Part shown: positions 25,443-35,459 of the stretch, piece after piece | Layout: every line of letters starts with the position of its first letter | How positions within the stretch are numbered: position 1 is the stretch's first letter | NCBI RefSeq assembly: GCF_001650735.1 | Contig: NZ_LXVY01000029.1 | Span: 1-64,000 of the forward strand | Reading direction: 5' to 3' | DNA length: 64,000 nt | DNA from: Sphingomonas sp. TDK1 | Lineage (GTDB): Bacteria; Pseudomonadota; Alphaproteobacteria; Sphingomonadales; Sphingomonadaceae | Notes under the pieces: generated by a model | What the model was told of the DNA's origin: nothing | The model's database searches: none | The model's input: only the letters and a program-made list of their open reading frames with translations | Program-made: the position numbers and the translations under genes

Positions 25443-26654
25443 CTAGGCGGGTTTCGACCTTCTGGCGTTGCCGTTGGCTTTCAAGCGGTCGAGATAATCT
25501 GACCAGTATTGCATCATCCGAACCCGCTCGTCCCAATGCTCGCCGCGGAGATATGCGCGGCGGACGTCATTGTTCTCCACGTGCGCGAGCTGCCGCTCGA
25601 TCGCATCCGGGTGCCACTTCCTGCTCTCATTGAGGAGGCTGCTGGCCAGCGCGCGGAAGCCGTGGCCCGTCATCTGCGTCTTGTCGTACCCCAGCCGGCG
25701 TAGGGCGGCATTGATGGTGTTGTCGGAGATGGGGCGAGCGTCTGACCGGACGCTCGGGAACAGAAGTTTCGACCTGCCGCTCATCCCTCGAAGCTCCGCC
25801 AGAAGCGAAAGCACCTGTTTGGAAAGGGGGACCCGATGCGGGCGGCCCATCTTCATTTTTTCGCCGGGGATGGTCCAGACCTTTGCTGAAAGGTCGAACT
25901 CCGTCCACTCTGCAGCGCGTAGTTCGCCCGGACGCACAAAAACGTGTGGGGCGATCCTAAGCGCCAAGGCAACCGATGGCTGGCCCTCGTACCCGTCTAT
26001 GGCGCGCAAGAGCGCGCCGACCTTGTCGGGCTCGATGATTGCGGCATGATGCTTGACCTTGGGCGTGATCAGGGCGCCCTGAAGATCGGCGGTCACATCT
26101 CTCTGCGCCCGTCCGGTGGCGATCGCGTAGCGAATGACGCTGCTACAGGTGCTGCGGAGACGTCGTGCCGTCTCATAGCGGCCCCGAACCTCCACGGTCC
26201 TCAATACGGTGAGCAGTTCGGGCGCGCTGATGTCGCCGATCGGCCGAGTGCCGATCAGCGGGTTGGCGAAACCGATCAGCCACCGCAGCTTCTCAAGGGT
26301 CTTCGCCGCTCGCCCCTCCGCCTCGATCTTCTTCAGCCATTCGTCGGCGACGGTGGTGAACGTATCTCCGGCCGAAATGCTGCCGACGCCGCGAGTCAGC
26401 TTGCCGTAGGAGGAGGGATTGATGCCCTTCTCGAGCAGCTTCCGAGCATTCTCCCGGCGCTCACGCGCCTCCTTGAGGGATACGTCCGGGTAGACGCCCA
26501 GGGCGACGGTGCCGCGTTTGCCGTCATGTCGATAGTCCCACCGCCAGTACCGACCACCGCTAGGCTGCACGAGGAGGTACATGCCGTGCATGTCCTGAGT
26601 CTTGAACGCTTTGTCGCGCGGTTTGATTCGACGGACGGCTGCATCGGTGAGCAT
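25443..26654 (-). CDS. int: P4-type tyrosine recombinase (integrase)
   Basis: 403 residues. The N-terminal DUF4102 arm-binding domain (residues 1-85) is followed by a SAM-like core-binding domain (about 95-185) and the catalytic domain with R241 (VRPGELRAAEW), H331-x-x-R334 (GHGFRAL), H358 and nucleophile Y368 (RRAYLRG). All key residues are present, so it is probably active. It starts 163 bp from the 3' end of tRNA-Phe and reads away from it, the usual arrangement for an element integrated at a tRNA. Arm-type repeats fill the gap and a GACGGTAT unit lies against the start codon, so the integrase may repress itself. Confidence 0.95.
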   Translation of the reverse strand: MLTDAAVRRIKPRDKAFKTQDMHGMYLLVQPSGGRYWRWDYRHDGKRGTVALGVYPDVSLKEARERRENARKLLEKGINPSSYGKLTRGVGSISAGDTFTTVADEWLKKIEAEGRAAKTLEKLRWLIGFANPLIGTRPIGDISAPELLTVLRTVEVRGRYETARRLRSTCSSVIRYAIATGRAQRDVTADLQGALITPKVKHHAAIIEPDKVGALLRAIDGYEGQPSVALALRIAPHVFVRPGELRAAEWTEFDLSAKVWTIPGEKMKMGRPHRVPLSKQVLSLLAELRGMSGRSKLLFPSVRSDARPISDNTINAALRRLGYDKTQMTGHGFRALASSLLNESRKWHPDAIERQLAHVENNDVRRAYLRGEHWDERVRMMQYWSDYLDRLKANGNARRSKPA

Positions 26655-26684
26655 GACGGTATCTCCTCCGCTGGCGCAGTGCTG

Positions 26685-26762
26685 ATACCGTCAAATATAC
26701 CGTCAGGTGCCGCGGGTTCCAATGGATCGATCCGGATTTGGGTGGATCAGATACCGTCAAAA
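26685..26762. repeat. Integrase arm-type repeats between int and tRNA-Phe
   Basis: ATACCGTCAAAT at 26685, TATACCGTCAGG at 26696 and ATACCGTCAAAA at 26751 share the ATACCGTCA core; an inverted copy (GACGGTAT) lies at 26656-26663. Equivalent repeats occur near 25311. They are the expected arm-binding sites of the N-terminal domain and would also cover the int promoter. Confidence 0.6.
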
Positions 26763-26816
26763 ACCACGCAAAACTGCGGATTTTTGGACGTTCTTGGATC
26801 TGTGCGGGAAGGTGGA

Positions 26817-26892
26817 TGGTGCCCGGGGACGGAGTCGAACCGCCGACACTGCGATTTTCAGTCGCATGCTCTACCAACTGAGCTACCCGGGC
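26817..26892 (-). tRNA. tRNA-Phe (GAA), CCA encoded
   Basis: Complete cloverleaf on the minus strand: acceptor GCCCGGG/CCCGGGC, D-arm GCTC/GAGC, anticodon arm GCGACTGAAAATCGC with anticodon GAA, T-arm CGGCGGTTCGACTCCGTC, discriminator A and CCA. It marks the right border of the island, since the integrase lies directly downstream. The gene is intact, as expected if the element restores the 3' end on integration. Confidence 0.96.
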
Positions 26893-26923
26893 ACACCGGC
26901 GGAGCCGCCGGGGAGCGCGCCTG

Positions 26924-27115
26924 TTAGTCGGGGAATTCGTGGCTGTCCAGCCCCGATTGCACATTTGTTTGTGCCGGCTCGCCAGGGACGCGATAGCCCT
27001 CGCCCAGCCATTGCAGCAGGTCGCGATCCTTGCAGCCGCGGCTGCAGAAGGGCTTGAACTCGGCGGTGCTGGGCTTGCCGCAGATCGGGCAGGCGTCGCG
27101 GGGCATGCGGGTCAC
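26924..27115 (-). CDS. yacG: YacG-type DNA gyrase inhibitor, zinc-binding
   Basis: 63 residues. Four cysteines in CPICGK and FCSRGCKDRDL bind zinc. The E. coli homologue binds GyrB and blocks DNA binding. An internal ATG at 27106 could be the true start. The start overlaps the stop of the RNase E/G-like gene, a linkage seen in many alphaproteobacteria. Confidence 0.92.
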   Translation of the reverse strand: MTRMPRDACPICGKPSTAEFKPFCSRGCKDRDLLQWLGEGYRVPGEPAQTNVQSGLDSHEFPD

Positions 27116-28062
27116 TCCTTGGGGGTCACGAACTGGACCGCGCCGCCCATGCGACGGGCGAGGGTCTCGGTCCAGTCGGGCTCGCGCGCCAGGCGGCGGG
27201 CGATTCGGCTGTCTACCATGTGGGTGGCCGGCACCGGCGGGGGAAGGCGTTCCAGCCGGCGCAGCTCGGCGCGCGTCGCCGCGCCCACCGGATCGGCGTG
27301 GAGCAGCTCGGGCAGCGAGGGGCGAGTGCGGCGGCGGACGATCTGGAGGAATCCGAAGCCGTTCACCGCGGTACGCTCGAAGGGCTGGGGCAGCGCGGCG
27401 TCGATCGCCTCGGCCACGGCATTGCGGGCGCCCTTGCTGCTCAGTGTCGGGAAATCGATGCCGATCGAGCCGCCGATGCCGAACCGCTCGATCGCGCGGG
27501 CGACGGCATGCGCGGCGGCGATCGCGAGGGGTTCGAGCGGGCCGCTGCCGTCGACGTCGAACAAGGTCATGGCGGGGGTGGGGGACATGCGCAGCGCGCC
27601 GCCGGGAAAGGCGATCTCGCCGCTATAGGCCTCGTCGAGCAGTTCGGACCAGCCCGCCTCTTCCAGCGCGTCCGCCTCGTGCGGGCGCAGCAGGCGGACC
27701 GGATGGTCGCTGGCGGTAATGCGGGCGAGCAGGTCCGGGCCGTCGCCCACGGGGGCCTCGGCGGGCGCGGGGACGGCCTTGGGGAGCTTGGCGCGGCCGG
27801 GCTCGGGGATCGCCTCGCGGACGATCTTCACCTTCAGCGGCGCGCCCTGGGTGATGCCCTTGGGGAGGGGATCGCACAGCGCCTCGCCGCCCTGGTCGAG
27901 CGTCACCTTGCCGGTGGATTTGTCGGTGAGCCGTGCCGTGCAGATCGCACCGACCTGGGGGCGGGTGCCCGAAAGCTCGATTCGCGCCTTCCAGATGACC
28001 CCGCGCGCGACGAGGGCGGCGCGGTTCTCGCCGATCCCCGCCTCGTACAGCCACTCAGCCAA
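27112..28062 (-). CDS. Ribonuclease E/G family protein
   Basis: 316 residues from TTG 28062, which gives the family N-terminus M-AEWLYEAGIGENRAAL and overlaps the maf stop by 8 bp; upstream in-frame sequence lies inside maf. The S1-like start and the later EAIDAALPQPFERTAVNGFG and FLQIVRRRTRPSL blocks match the alphaproteobacterial RNase E/G-like protein encoded beside maf. It is shorter than RNase E and lacks the long scaffold tail. Probably processes RNA; the target is unknown. Confidence 0.85.
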   Translation of the reverse strand: MAEWLYEAGIGENRAALVARGVIWKARIELSGTRPQVGAICTARLTDKSTGKVTLDQGGEALCDPLPKGITQGAPLKVKIVREAIPEPGRAKLPKAVPAPAEAPVGDGPDLLARITASDHPVRLLRPHEADALEEAGWSELLDEAYSGEIAFPGGALRMSPTPAMTLFDVDGSGPLEPLAIAAAHAVARAIERFGIGGSIGIDFPTLSSKGARNAVAEAIDAALPQPFERTAVNGFGFLQIVRRRTRPSLPELLHADPVGAATRAELRRLERLPPPVPATHMVDSRIARRLAREPDWTETLARRMGGAVQFVTPKE

Positions 28063-28624
28063 GGGGATAGCCGGCGCCGGCCAGCAGCGCGCGGGCCTCG
28101 AACACCGGCAGGCCGACCACGCCCGAATGGCTGCCGGAGAGGAAGCGCACGAACGCCTCGGCCTTGCCCTGGATGGCATAGCCGCCCGCCTTGCCCATGC
28201 CTTCGCCGCTGGCGACATACCAGTCGATATCGGCGTCGCTGAGGCGCTTGAAGGCGACCACGGTGTCGGAGACGCGGGTGCGGGCCTTGCCGTCCGGGCC
28301 GATCACGCAGAGCGCGGAGAGGCAGTGGTGGCGGCGGCCGGAAAGCAGCGCCAGCATGCGGCGCAGATCGGCCTCGTCCTCAGGCTTGCCGAGGATGCGG
28401 CGGCCGACTGCGATGGTGGTGTCGCCGGCAAGGACGATCTCGTCCGCGGCACGCGTCACCGCATGCGCCTTGGCGGTGGCGACGCGCAGCACATAGGGTC
28501 GCGGCAACTCGCCGGGGCGGACATCCTCGTCCACATCGGGCGCGGCAACGCGATCGGGCGCGGCGCCGATCCGGGTGAGCAGATCGAGCCGTCGCGGCGA
28601 AGTGGAAGCGAGCACGAGCCGCAT
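28055..28624 (-). CDS. maf: Maf-like nucleoside triphosphate pyrophosphatase
   Basis: 189 residues from ATG 28624 (MRLVLASTSPRRLDLL); an extra in-frame ATG lies 9 bp upstream. The STSPRR phosphate-binding motif, the catalytic Asp in LAGDTTI and the GYAIQGKA block are present. It hydrolyses non-canonical or methylated NTPs to monophosphates, preventing misincorporation. Clustered with infA and the RNase E/G-like gene in one direction. Confidence 0.95.
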   Translation of the reverse strand: MRLVLASTSPRRLDLLTRIGAAPDRVAAPDVDEDVRPGELPRPYVLRVATAKAHAVTRAADEIVLAGDTTIAVGRRILGKPEDEADLRRMLALLSGRRHHCLSALCVIGPDGKARTRVSDTVVAFKRLSDADIDWYVASGEGMGKAGGYAIQGKAEAFVRFLSGSHSGVVGLPVFEARALLAGAGYPLG

Positions 28625-28637
28625 GGGCGGCACCCGC

Positions 28638-28856
28638 TTACTTGAAGCGGTAGGTGATGCGGCCCTTGGTCAGGTCGTACGGGGTCAGCTCGACGAGCAC
28701 CTCGTCGCCGACCAGCACGCGGATGCGATTCTTGCGCATCTTGCCGGCGGTGTGGCCGAGAATTTCATGATCGTTCTCAAGCCGGACGCGGAACATGGCG
28801 TTGGGGAGAAGCTCCACAACCTGTCCACGCATTTCAAGCAGTTCTTCTTTGGCCAA
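28638..28856 (-). CDS. infA: Translation initiation factor IF-1
   Basis: 72 residues, the exact family length, if TTG 28856 is used: L-AKEELLEMRGQVVELLPNA. The S1-type OB fold (MFRVRLENDHEILGHTAGK) is complete and RITYRFK ends it. In-frame ATG choices would add or remove conserved residues, so the TTG start is favoured, and an A-rich leader precedes it. It binds the 30S A site during initiation. Confidence 0.95.
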   Translation of the reverse strand: MAKEELLEMRGQVVELLPNAMFRVRLENDHEILGHTAGKMRKNRIRVLVGDEVLVELTPYDLTKGRITYRFK

Positions 28857-29002
28857 AAAATGCCTCTCAGGGATTAGCGCGCGTAAAAGTGCGTCGCCCT
28901 TACAGCGCTGGAAGGAAAAAGGGAAGGTGGCGCGGCACGGGCGCGCGTCTTCCTTCGGGATGTGGGGCATTGGGAGGGGGAAGGCAAGGGAGGCACAAAT
29001 CT

Positions 29003-29024
29003 CCCCTCCCGCAAGCGGGAGGGG
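29003..29024 (-). terminator. Hairpin after hppA, also a recurring repeat type
   Basis: CCCCTCCCGC and GCGGGAGGGG form a 10-bp perfect stem around two bases, 10 bp beyond the hppA stop. No T-run follows, but the stem is strong. Similar GGGAGGGGG hairpins lie at 53831-53854. Confidence 0.5.
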
Positions 29025-29033
29025 GATTTCAGG

Positions 29034-31223
29034 TCAGTGCGCGCCGCCGCCAGCGAGCGCGGCGAGCAGCAGCAGCGCGACGATGTTGGTGATCTTGATC
29101 ATCGGGTTCACCGCCGGGCCCGCCGTGTCCTTGTACGGATCGCCCACCGTGTCGCCGGTGACCGCGGCCTTGTGGGCGTCGCTGCCCTTGCCGCCGTAAT
29201 TGCCGTCCTCGATATATTTCTTCGCATTGTCCCAGGCGCCGCCGCCGCTGGTCATCGAGATGGCGACGAACAGCCCGGAGACGATCACGCCGAGCAGCAT
29301 TGCGCCCACCGTGGCGAAGCCCTGTTCCTTGCCCGCCACCGCGGCGATCAGGAAATAGACGAGGATCGGGCTCAGCACCGGCAGCAGCGAGGGGACGATC
29401 ATCTCGCGGATCGCCGCCTTGGTGACGATGTCGACGGTGCGGGCATAATTGGGCCGGCTGGTGCCCGCCATGATGCCAGGATTGTCGCGGAACTGCGCGC
29501 GGACATCCTCCACCACCGATCCTGCCGCACGGCCGACCGCGGTCATGCCGAACGCGCCGAACAGATAGGGGAGCAGCGCGCCGAGCAGCAGCCCCACGAT
29601 GATGTACGGGTTGGAGAGCGAGAAATTGACCGGCGCGGTCAGCCCCAGTGCGTCGTGATAATGGTCGAGATCGGTGGTGTAGGCGCCGAACAGCACCAGT
29701 GCCGCCAGCGCCGCCGAGCCGATCGCATAACCCTTGGTCACCGCCTTGGTGGTGTTGCCTACCGCGTCGAGCGCGTCGGTCTTGTGGCGGACCTCGTCTT
29801 CGAGCCCTGCCATTTCGGCGATGCCGCCGGCATTGTCGGTCACCGGGCCGTAGGCGTCGAGCGCGACCACCATGCCGGCCAGCGCGAGCAGCGAGGTCGC
29901 CGCGAAGGCCACGCCGAGGATGCCGGCGATCTGATAGGTGGCGATCACCGCGATAACGATCACCAGCGTCGGCAGCGCGGTCGATTCGAGGCTGATCGCG
30001 AGGCCCTGGATGACGTTGGTGCCGTGGCCGGTGACCGAGGCCTTGGCGATCGACTTGACCGGGCGGAAGTTGGTGCCGGTGTAATATTCGGTGATCCACA
30101 CCAGCAGGCCGGTGACGACCAGGCCGATCATCATGCACCAGAACAGGCCCATGCCGGTGACGTTCGGCATCGCCGCCGCGGCGGCAACGGCGTCGGCCGA
30201 GAGCGCACTGCCGTCAAGCAGTGCGGAGGGCTCGCCGAGCGACGAAATCGAGTCCTGCATCCGGCCACCCAGCACATAATGGGTGGCGCCGTAGATCGCC
30301 GGGACCGACAGGATCACCGTGGTCCAGAAGCCCTTGTAGAGCGCGCCCATGATCGACTGGTTGGCGCCCAGGCGGACCATATAGGTGCCGAGGATCGAGG
30401 TGATGATGCACACGCCGCCGACCAGCAGCGGCAGCGCCATCAGCCGGGTGAGCAGCGCCGTATCGACGCCGCGCATCAACAGCGCGATCGTCACCATGGT
30501 GAGGCCGAGCGTCACCACATAGGTCTCGAACAGATCGGCGGCCATGCCGGCGCAGTCGCCGACATTGTCGCCGACATTGTCGGCGATCACGGCGGGGTTG
30601 CGGGGATCGTCCTCGGGAATGCCGGCTTCCACCTTGCCGACCAGATCGGCGCCGACGTCCGCGGCCTTGGTGAAGATGCCGCCGCCCAGCCGCGCGAAGA
30701 TCGAGATCAGCGAGGCGCCGAAGGCGAGCGTGGAAAGGGTGAGCACGACGATGCGATCGCCCGGCGCACGGTGCGCCACCTCCACCAGATACCAGAACAG
30801 CACGGCGATCGAGAGCAGCCCCAGGCCTGCCACCAGCATGCCGGTGATCGCGCCGGAGCGGAAGGCGAGGGTGAGCCCGCCCTGCAGGCTGCCGCGCGCC
30901 GCCTCGGCCGTGCGCACATTGGCGCGCACCGAGATGTTCATGCCGACGAAGCCGGCCACGCCGGACAGGATCGCGCCGATCAGGAAGCCGAGGGTGGGGA
31001 TCAAGCCCAGCGTAAGGAACAGCACGAGTCCGACCACGACGCCGACCACGGCGATGGCGGTATATTGCCGCGTCAGATAGGCCTTGGCGCCTTCCTGGAT
31101 GGCGGCGGCGATATCCTGCATCTTGGCGTTGCCGGCCGGCGCACGCAGCACCTGCTGGCTGGTGATAAAGCCATAGGCCACGGCGATCAGGCCGCAGACG
31201 ATGGCGAAATAGACGATCGTCAT
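29034..31223 (-). CDS. hppA: Membrane-bound H+-translocating pyrophosphatase, K+-independent type
   Basis: 729 residues and about 16 membrane helices. It couples PPi hydrolysis to proton export. PPi-binding acidic clusters are seen in DVGADLVGKVE, EDDPRNPAVIADNVGD and near the C-terminus. GNTTKAVTKGYAIGSAA carries Lys where K+-dependent enzymes have Ala, the known marker for the K+-independent subclass. Monocistronic, with a hairpin after the stop. It would conserve energy from biosynthetic PPi under low-energy conditions. Confidence 0.97.
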   Translation of the reverse strand: MTIVYFAIVCGLIAVAYGFITSQQVLRAPAGNAKMQDIAAAIQEGAKAYLTRQYTAIAVVGVVVGLVLFLTLGLIPTLGFLIGAILSGVAGFVGMNISVRANVRTAEAARGSLQGGLTLAFRSGAITGMLVAGLGLLSIAVLFWYLVEVAHRAPGDRIVVLTLSTLAFGASLISIFARLGGGIFTKAADVGADLVGKVEAGIPEDDPRNPAVIADNVGDNVGDCAGMAADLFETYVVTLGLTMVTIALLMRGVDTALLTRLMALPLLVGGVCIITSILGTYMVRLGANQSIMGALYKGFWTTVILSVPAIYGATHYVLGGRMQDSISSLGEPSALLDGSALSADAVAAAAAMPNVTGMGLFWCMMIGLVVTGLLVWITEYYTGTNFRPVKSIAKASVTGHGTNVIQGLAISLESTALPTLVIVIAVIATYQIAGILGVAFAATSLLALAGMVVALDAYGPVTDNAGGIAEMAGLEDEVRHKTDALDAVGNTTKAVTKGYAIGSAALAALVLFGAYTTDLDHYHDALGLTAPVNFSLSNPYIIVGLLLGALLPYLFGAFGMTAVGRAAGSVVEDVRAQFRDNPGIMAGTSRPNYARTVDIVTKAAIREMIVPSLLPVLSPILVYFLIAAVAGKEQGFATVGAMLLGVIVSGLFVAISMTSGGGAWDNAKKYIEDGNYGGKGSDAHKAAVTGDTVGDPYKDTAGPAVNPMIKITNIVALLLLAALAGGGAH

Positions 31224-31411
31224 AGAGTGACATCCTCCCCTGCTATTGCGGGTTGCGGCGCTCGCCGGGTCTGTCCAGTCTCGTCCGCAAGGCGGGAGGG
31301 TATAGCAATAAGGGGTTAGCGCAAGGCGATTGGGCAGGGGGACCCACCCGGCGCGATGGCTACCACCCTGCCGCCGCCAGCAGGCGGGGCGGGGGATGGG
31401 AAGCGCGGAGC

Positions 31412-31897
31412 CTACCGGGCGCCCGCGATGATCCGTCGCACGCCCTCCAGCACCATGCCGTAGACGAGGTGCGAGGCCGCGCCATAGGCATGAATCGAGG
31501 CCGGCGTTTCGGCCGGCCCGCTGCCGAGCCCCAGCGCCGGCACCGCGCCCTCGTCAAGCAGCGCGGACGTGACCACGCCATAGGCGCCGCCGAAGCCCGA
31601 TGCCGCTTCGGGCCGGTATTCGGTGATCAGGCCATAAATGCCGCCGAGCACGCCGCCGACGATATAATGCACGGCCTGGCCAGAGGCTTCGCGATACGGC
31701 TCCGGCACCTTGTCACCGGTTGTCGCCTCGACCACCATGTCCGCTGCCTTCACCGTCGCGGGATCGCCGTTGCTCTGGTCTTCCTTCGGGATCAGCTTGC
31801 TCGCCTGGTTCTGGAAGGCGGCCATCGCAGCCGATGCGACCAGGCCGGCGGTAACGCCTGCGAGAAGGCCAATCAGGGGGCGGGGATTCGATGCCAT
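31412..31897 (-). CDS. YagU-like (DUF1440) inner-membrane protein
   Basis: 161 residues from ATG 31897; the longer frame upstream overlaps the neighbouring gene. Hydrophobic N-terminus GLLAGVTAGLVASAAMAAF, a glycine-rich segment YIVGGVLGGIYGLITEY and a final HLVYGMVLEGVRR helix match the DUF1440/YagU family, which in E. coli affects acid resistance. The biochemical role is unknown. Confidence 0.72.
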   Translation of the reverse strand: MASNPRPLIGLLAGVTAGLVASAAMAAFQNQASKLIPKEDQSNGDPATVKAADMVVEATTGDKVPEPYREASGQAVHYIVGGVLGGIYGLITEYRPEAASGFGGAYGVVTSALLDEGAVPALGLGSGPAETPASIHAYGAASHLVYGMVLEGVRRIIAGAR

Positions 31898-31964
31898 TCG
31901 AATTGCTCCAAAAGGGATGCGGCGGGGCGCCGTATCGGAGAAAGGATGCGCCCCGCCGGTTGGG

Positions 31965-32885
31965 TCAGTAGCGGACGCGCTCCGCCTGCACCTGATCCCT
32001 GGCAAGGAACGCCTGGACACTCTCGGTACCGGCAAGATGGCCAGCACCTACCGCCAAGAACACCGTTCCCGGCATTTGGAGCCGTGCCTCGATCCATTTC
32101 GCCCAGCGCGCATTGCGATCGGTCAGCAGAATCTTCGCCAGCTCGGGCGTGTCCCGCATGCCTTCGTTCATCGTGGCGCCCAGTGCCTCGGGATCGCCTG
32201 CGGACCATTGGTCGATCATCTTGCCGAGTTCAGTACCGAGCTTCGGATAATCCTCCACTGCCGAGCCCAGGAAGGCGAGCTGCAGCGCCGGCGACATGCC
32301 CGAGAAATAACCGAGCTGCTGCTCGGCAGTTTCCAGGCCCACGATCGGCTTGCCCGAGGCCTTGGCGGCAGCGGTCAGCACCTTTTCCGCGCCGCTGGCC
32401 GGATCATAGCCGAGCTTCGGAAGCCCTGCGACGCTGAGCGTGATTCCCGCGACCCACGGCTGGAGCATGTCGAAGGCGGCAGGGGGGACGCCGATGTCCG
32501 CCATTGCCTTCAGATACGCATCGCGCTTGTCGGCGGGAAGTTGCTCGGCAATGGGTTTGGATCCGGCCGGGGCCATCGCCGTCTTGACCAGCAGCCCCTG
32601 CATCGCGGCAGGATCCGGCTCGATCAGTTCCAGCACCAGCGTGTCGCTCTTGTCGAATGCGGCCTTGACCGCCGAATCGAACCAGCTGAGGCCGGGCTTG
32701 AGCACATGGACAGTGCCGAAAAGATAGATGGTGGTGTCCGCGTCCTTCACTACCCACAGCGCCGGATCCGCGGGGCGGCTCTGCACGGCGGGTGCGGTGG
32801 CCGGGGCGGCCTGGCACCAGGCCGGCGGGCTGAACAGCAGCGCCAGTGGCGCGGCAGCAACGGCGAACAGCGACTTCAACTTCAC
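31965..32885 (-). CDS. TraB/GumN family protein, exported
   Basis: 306 residues. A signal peptide (first about 25 residues, ending SPPAWCQA) is followed by the TraB core: WVVKDADTTIYLFGTVHVL near residue 45 and a C-terminal GTVFLAVGAGHLAGTESV with the second GxxH. These GxxH motifs form the metal site of the Tiki-like protease fold. Periplasmic or outer-membrane facing; the substrate in bacteria is not known. The cysteine near the cleavage site does not form a clear lipobox. Confidence 0.88.
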   Translation of the reverse strand: MKLKSLFAVAAAPLALLFSPPAWCQAAPATAPAVQSRPADPALWVVKDADTTIYLFGTVHVLKPGLSWFDSAVKAAFDKSDTLVLELIEPDPAAMQGLLVKTAMAPAGSKPIAEQLPADKRDAYLKAMADIGVPPAAFDMLQPWVAGITLSVAGLPKLGYDPASGAEKVLTAAAKASGKPIVGLETAEQQLGYFSGMSPALQLAFLGSAVEDYPKLGTELGKMIDQWSAGDPEALGATMNEGMRDTPELAKILLTDRNARWAKWIEARLQMPGTVFLAVGAGHLAGTESVQAFLARDQVQAERVRY

Positions 32886-32947
32886 GCCGGAAACTCCCCC
32901 GAATGGACCCGCGCGGCCCCGCGCCGCGCAGGTGTGGTATTCCTATA

Positions 32948-33784
32948 TCACGCTTTCAGTCGCGCCGCATGCCACGCGACATGCTCGGCGAGGAAGGTGG
33001 AAACGAAATAATAGCTGTGGTCATAGCCCGGCTGGAGCCGCAGCGTCAGCGGGATGCCGGCGGCGGCGCAGGCATCGGCGAGCAGCTGCGGGCGCAGCTG
33101 GTCGTCAAGGAAGCTGTCGGCATCGCCCTGGTCGACCAGGAGATCGGGCAGGCGCGCGCCGTCTTCAATCAGCGCGACCGCGTCATGGGTGCGCCAGGCC
33201 GCAGGGTTGTCGCCCAGATAGCCGCCAAGCGCCTTCTGCCCCCAGGCGACCTGGGAAGGCGCGACGATCGGCGCGAAGGCGGAGACGCTGCGGAAACGCT
33301 CGGGATTGCGTAAGGCGATGGTGAGCGCGCCGTGGCCGCCCATCGAATGGCCGGTAATGCCCTGTCGCGTCAGGTCGGCCATGTGGAACTCGGTTGCGAG
33401 CAGCGTGGGCAACTCGTCCTCGATATAGCTGCGCATGTGGAAATGCTCAGCCCAAGGCGTCTGGGTGGCATCGACGTAAAAGCCGGCGCCCTGGCCGAAG
33501 TCATATTCCGGCACATCGATCACGCCTTCGCCGCGCGGGGACGTATCCGGCGCGACGAAGATCACCCCGGCCTCGGCGCAGGCGCGGCGATACGCGCCCT
33601 TTTCGGTGACATTGGCATGGGTGCAGGTGAGGCCGGAGAGGTACCAGAGCACCGGCAGCTTCGCATCCTCGGCATGCGGCGGCACATAGACCGAGAAGGT
33701 CATGGGCGTGCCCGTCGCGGTGGAGGCGTGGCGATACACGCCCTGCATACCGCCATGCGCCTTGTGCGCCGACAGCGTCTCCAT
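32948..33784 (-). CDS. fghA: S-formylglutathione hydrolase
   Basis: 278-residue esterase D family enzyme that releases formate from S-formylglutathione. The serine nucleophile is in GHSMGGHGAL; the acid (Asp) lies in LLVDQGDADSFL and the His in QPGYDHSYYF. It is the last gene of a formaldehyde detoxification set (adhC, VOC gene, this gene); its ATG overlaps the stop of the VOC gene. Confidence 0.95.
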   Translation of the reverse strand: METLSAHKAHGGMQGVYRHASTATGTPMTFSVYVPPHAEDAKLPVLWYLSGLTCTHANVTEKGAYRRACAEAGVIFVAPDTSPRGEGVIDVPEYDFGQGAGFYVDATQTPWAEHFHMRSYIEDELPTLLATEFHMADLTRQGITGHSMGGHGALTIALRNPERFRSVSAFAPIVAPSQVAWGQKALGGYLGDNPAAWRTHDAVALIEDGARLPDLLVDQGDADSFLDDQLRPQLLADACAAAGIPLTLRLQPGYDHSYYFVSTFLAEHVAWHAARLKA

Positions 33785-34170
33785 CAGCTGCGGACCGGGT
33801 GCACGGCGCAGAGCTTGTTGCCCGCCGGATCGCGCAGATAGGCGAGGTAGAGCTTGCGGCCGCCGGTCGCCTCGCGGATGCCGGGGGGATCCTCGATCGC
33901 GGTACCGCCATGCGCCAGGCCCGTTGCCTGCCAGGCATCGACCATTTCGGGGCTCTTCGCATGGAAGCCGATGGTGCTGCCATTGGCGCAGCTGGCCGGC
34001 TGGCCGTTGATCGGACGGGTGATCATCAGGCGGCCGCCTTCATAGGCATAATGCACGCGCCCGCGCTCATCCACCACGCCGGCGGGCACGCCGAGCACGG
34101 TCAGCGTCGCGTCGTAAAAGGCCTTTGCGGCGTCGATATCATCGGCGCCGAGCATCACATGGGTGAACAT
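33784..34170 (-). CDS. VOC superfamily (glyoxalase-like) protein
   Basis: 128 residues forming one vicinal-oxygen-chelate module: MFTHVMLGADDIDAAKAFY at the start and a final KLYLAYLRDPAGNKLCAVH strand with a metal-ligand-like position. Encoded between adhC and the S-formylglutathione hydrolase gene with one-base overlap to the latter, so it is probably part of glutathione-linked aldehyde handling. The substrate is not determined. Confidence 0.88.
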   Translation of the reverse strand: MFTHVMLGADDIDAAKAFYDATLTVLGVPAGVVDERGRVHYAYEGGRLMITRPINGQPASCANGSTIGFHAKSPEMVDAWQATGLAHGGTAIEDPPGIREATGGRKLYLAYLRDPAGNKLCAVHPVRS

Positions 34171-34182
34171 GGTCCCGTCTCC

Positions 34183-35295
<1,113 letters not shown>

Positions 35296-35459
35296 GGCCG
35301 GTTCTCCTGTAGGGCTTGGTCGGCCCGCCTGATCCTTCAATCGGTGGCGGCTTGCAACCCGTTGCGGTTCGTTTCGTTGGCGGCGGGACCATACCCAAGT
35401 CCAGTTGCGCGTCCGGGCCGAAAGGCGCTGGGGTCGCAACGCTTATGGGAGACCCGTTG

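Noticed and set aside
25361..25633. 90-codon frame across the tRNA-Arg fragment
   Set aside because: Translation of an att scar and of the reverse of the integrase; not a gene.
28962..31319. A 785-codon open frame antisense to hppA
   Set aside because: Same high-GC artefact; low-complexity translation rich in His, Asp, Arg and Gln.
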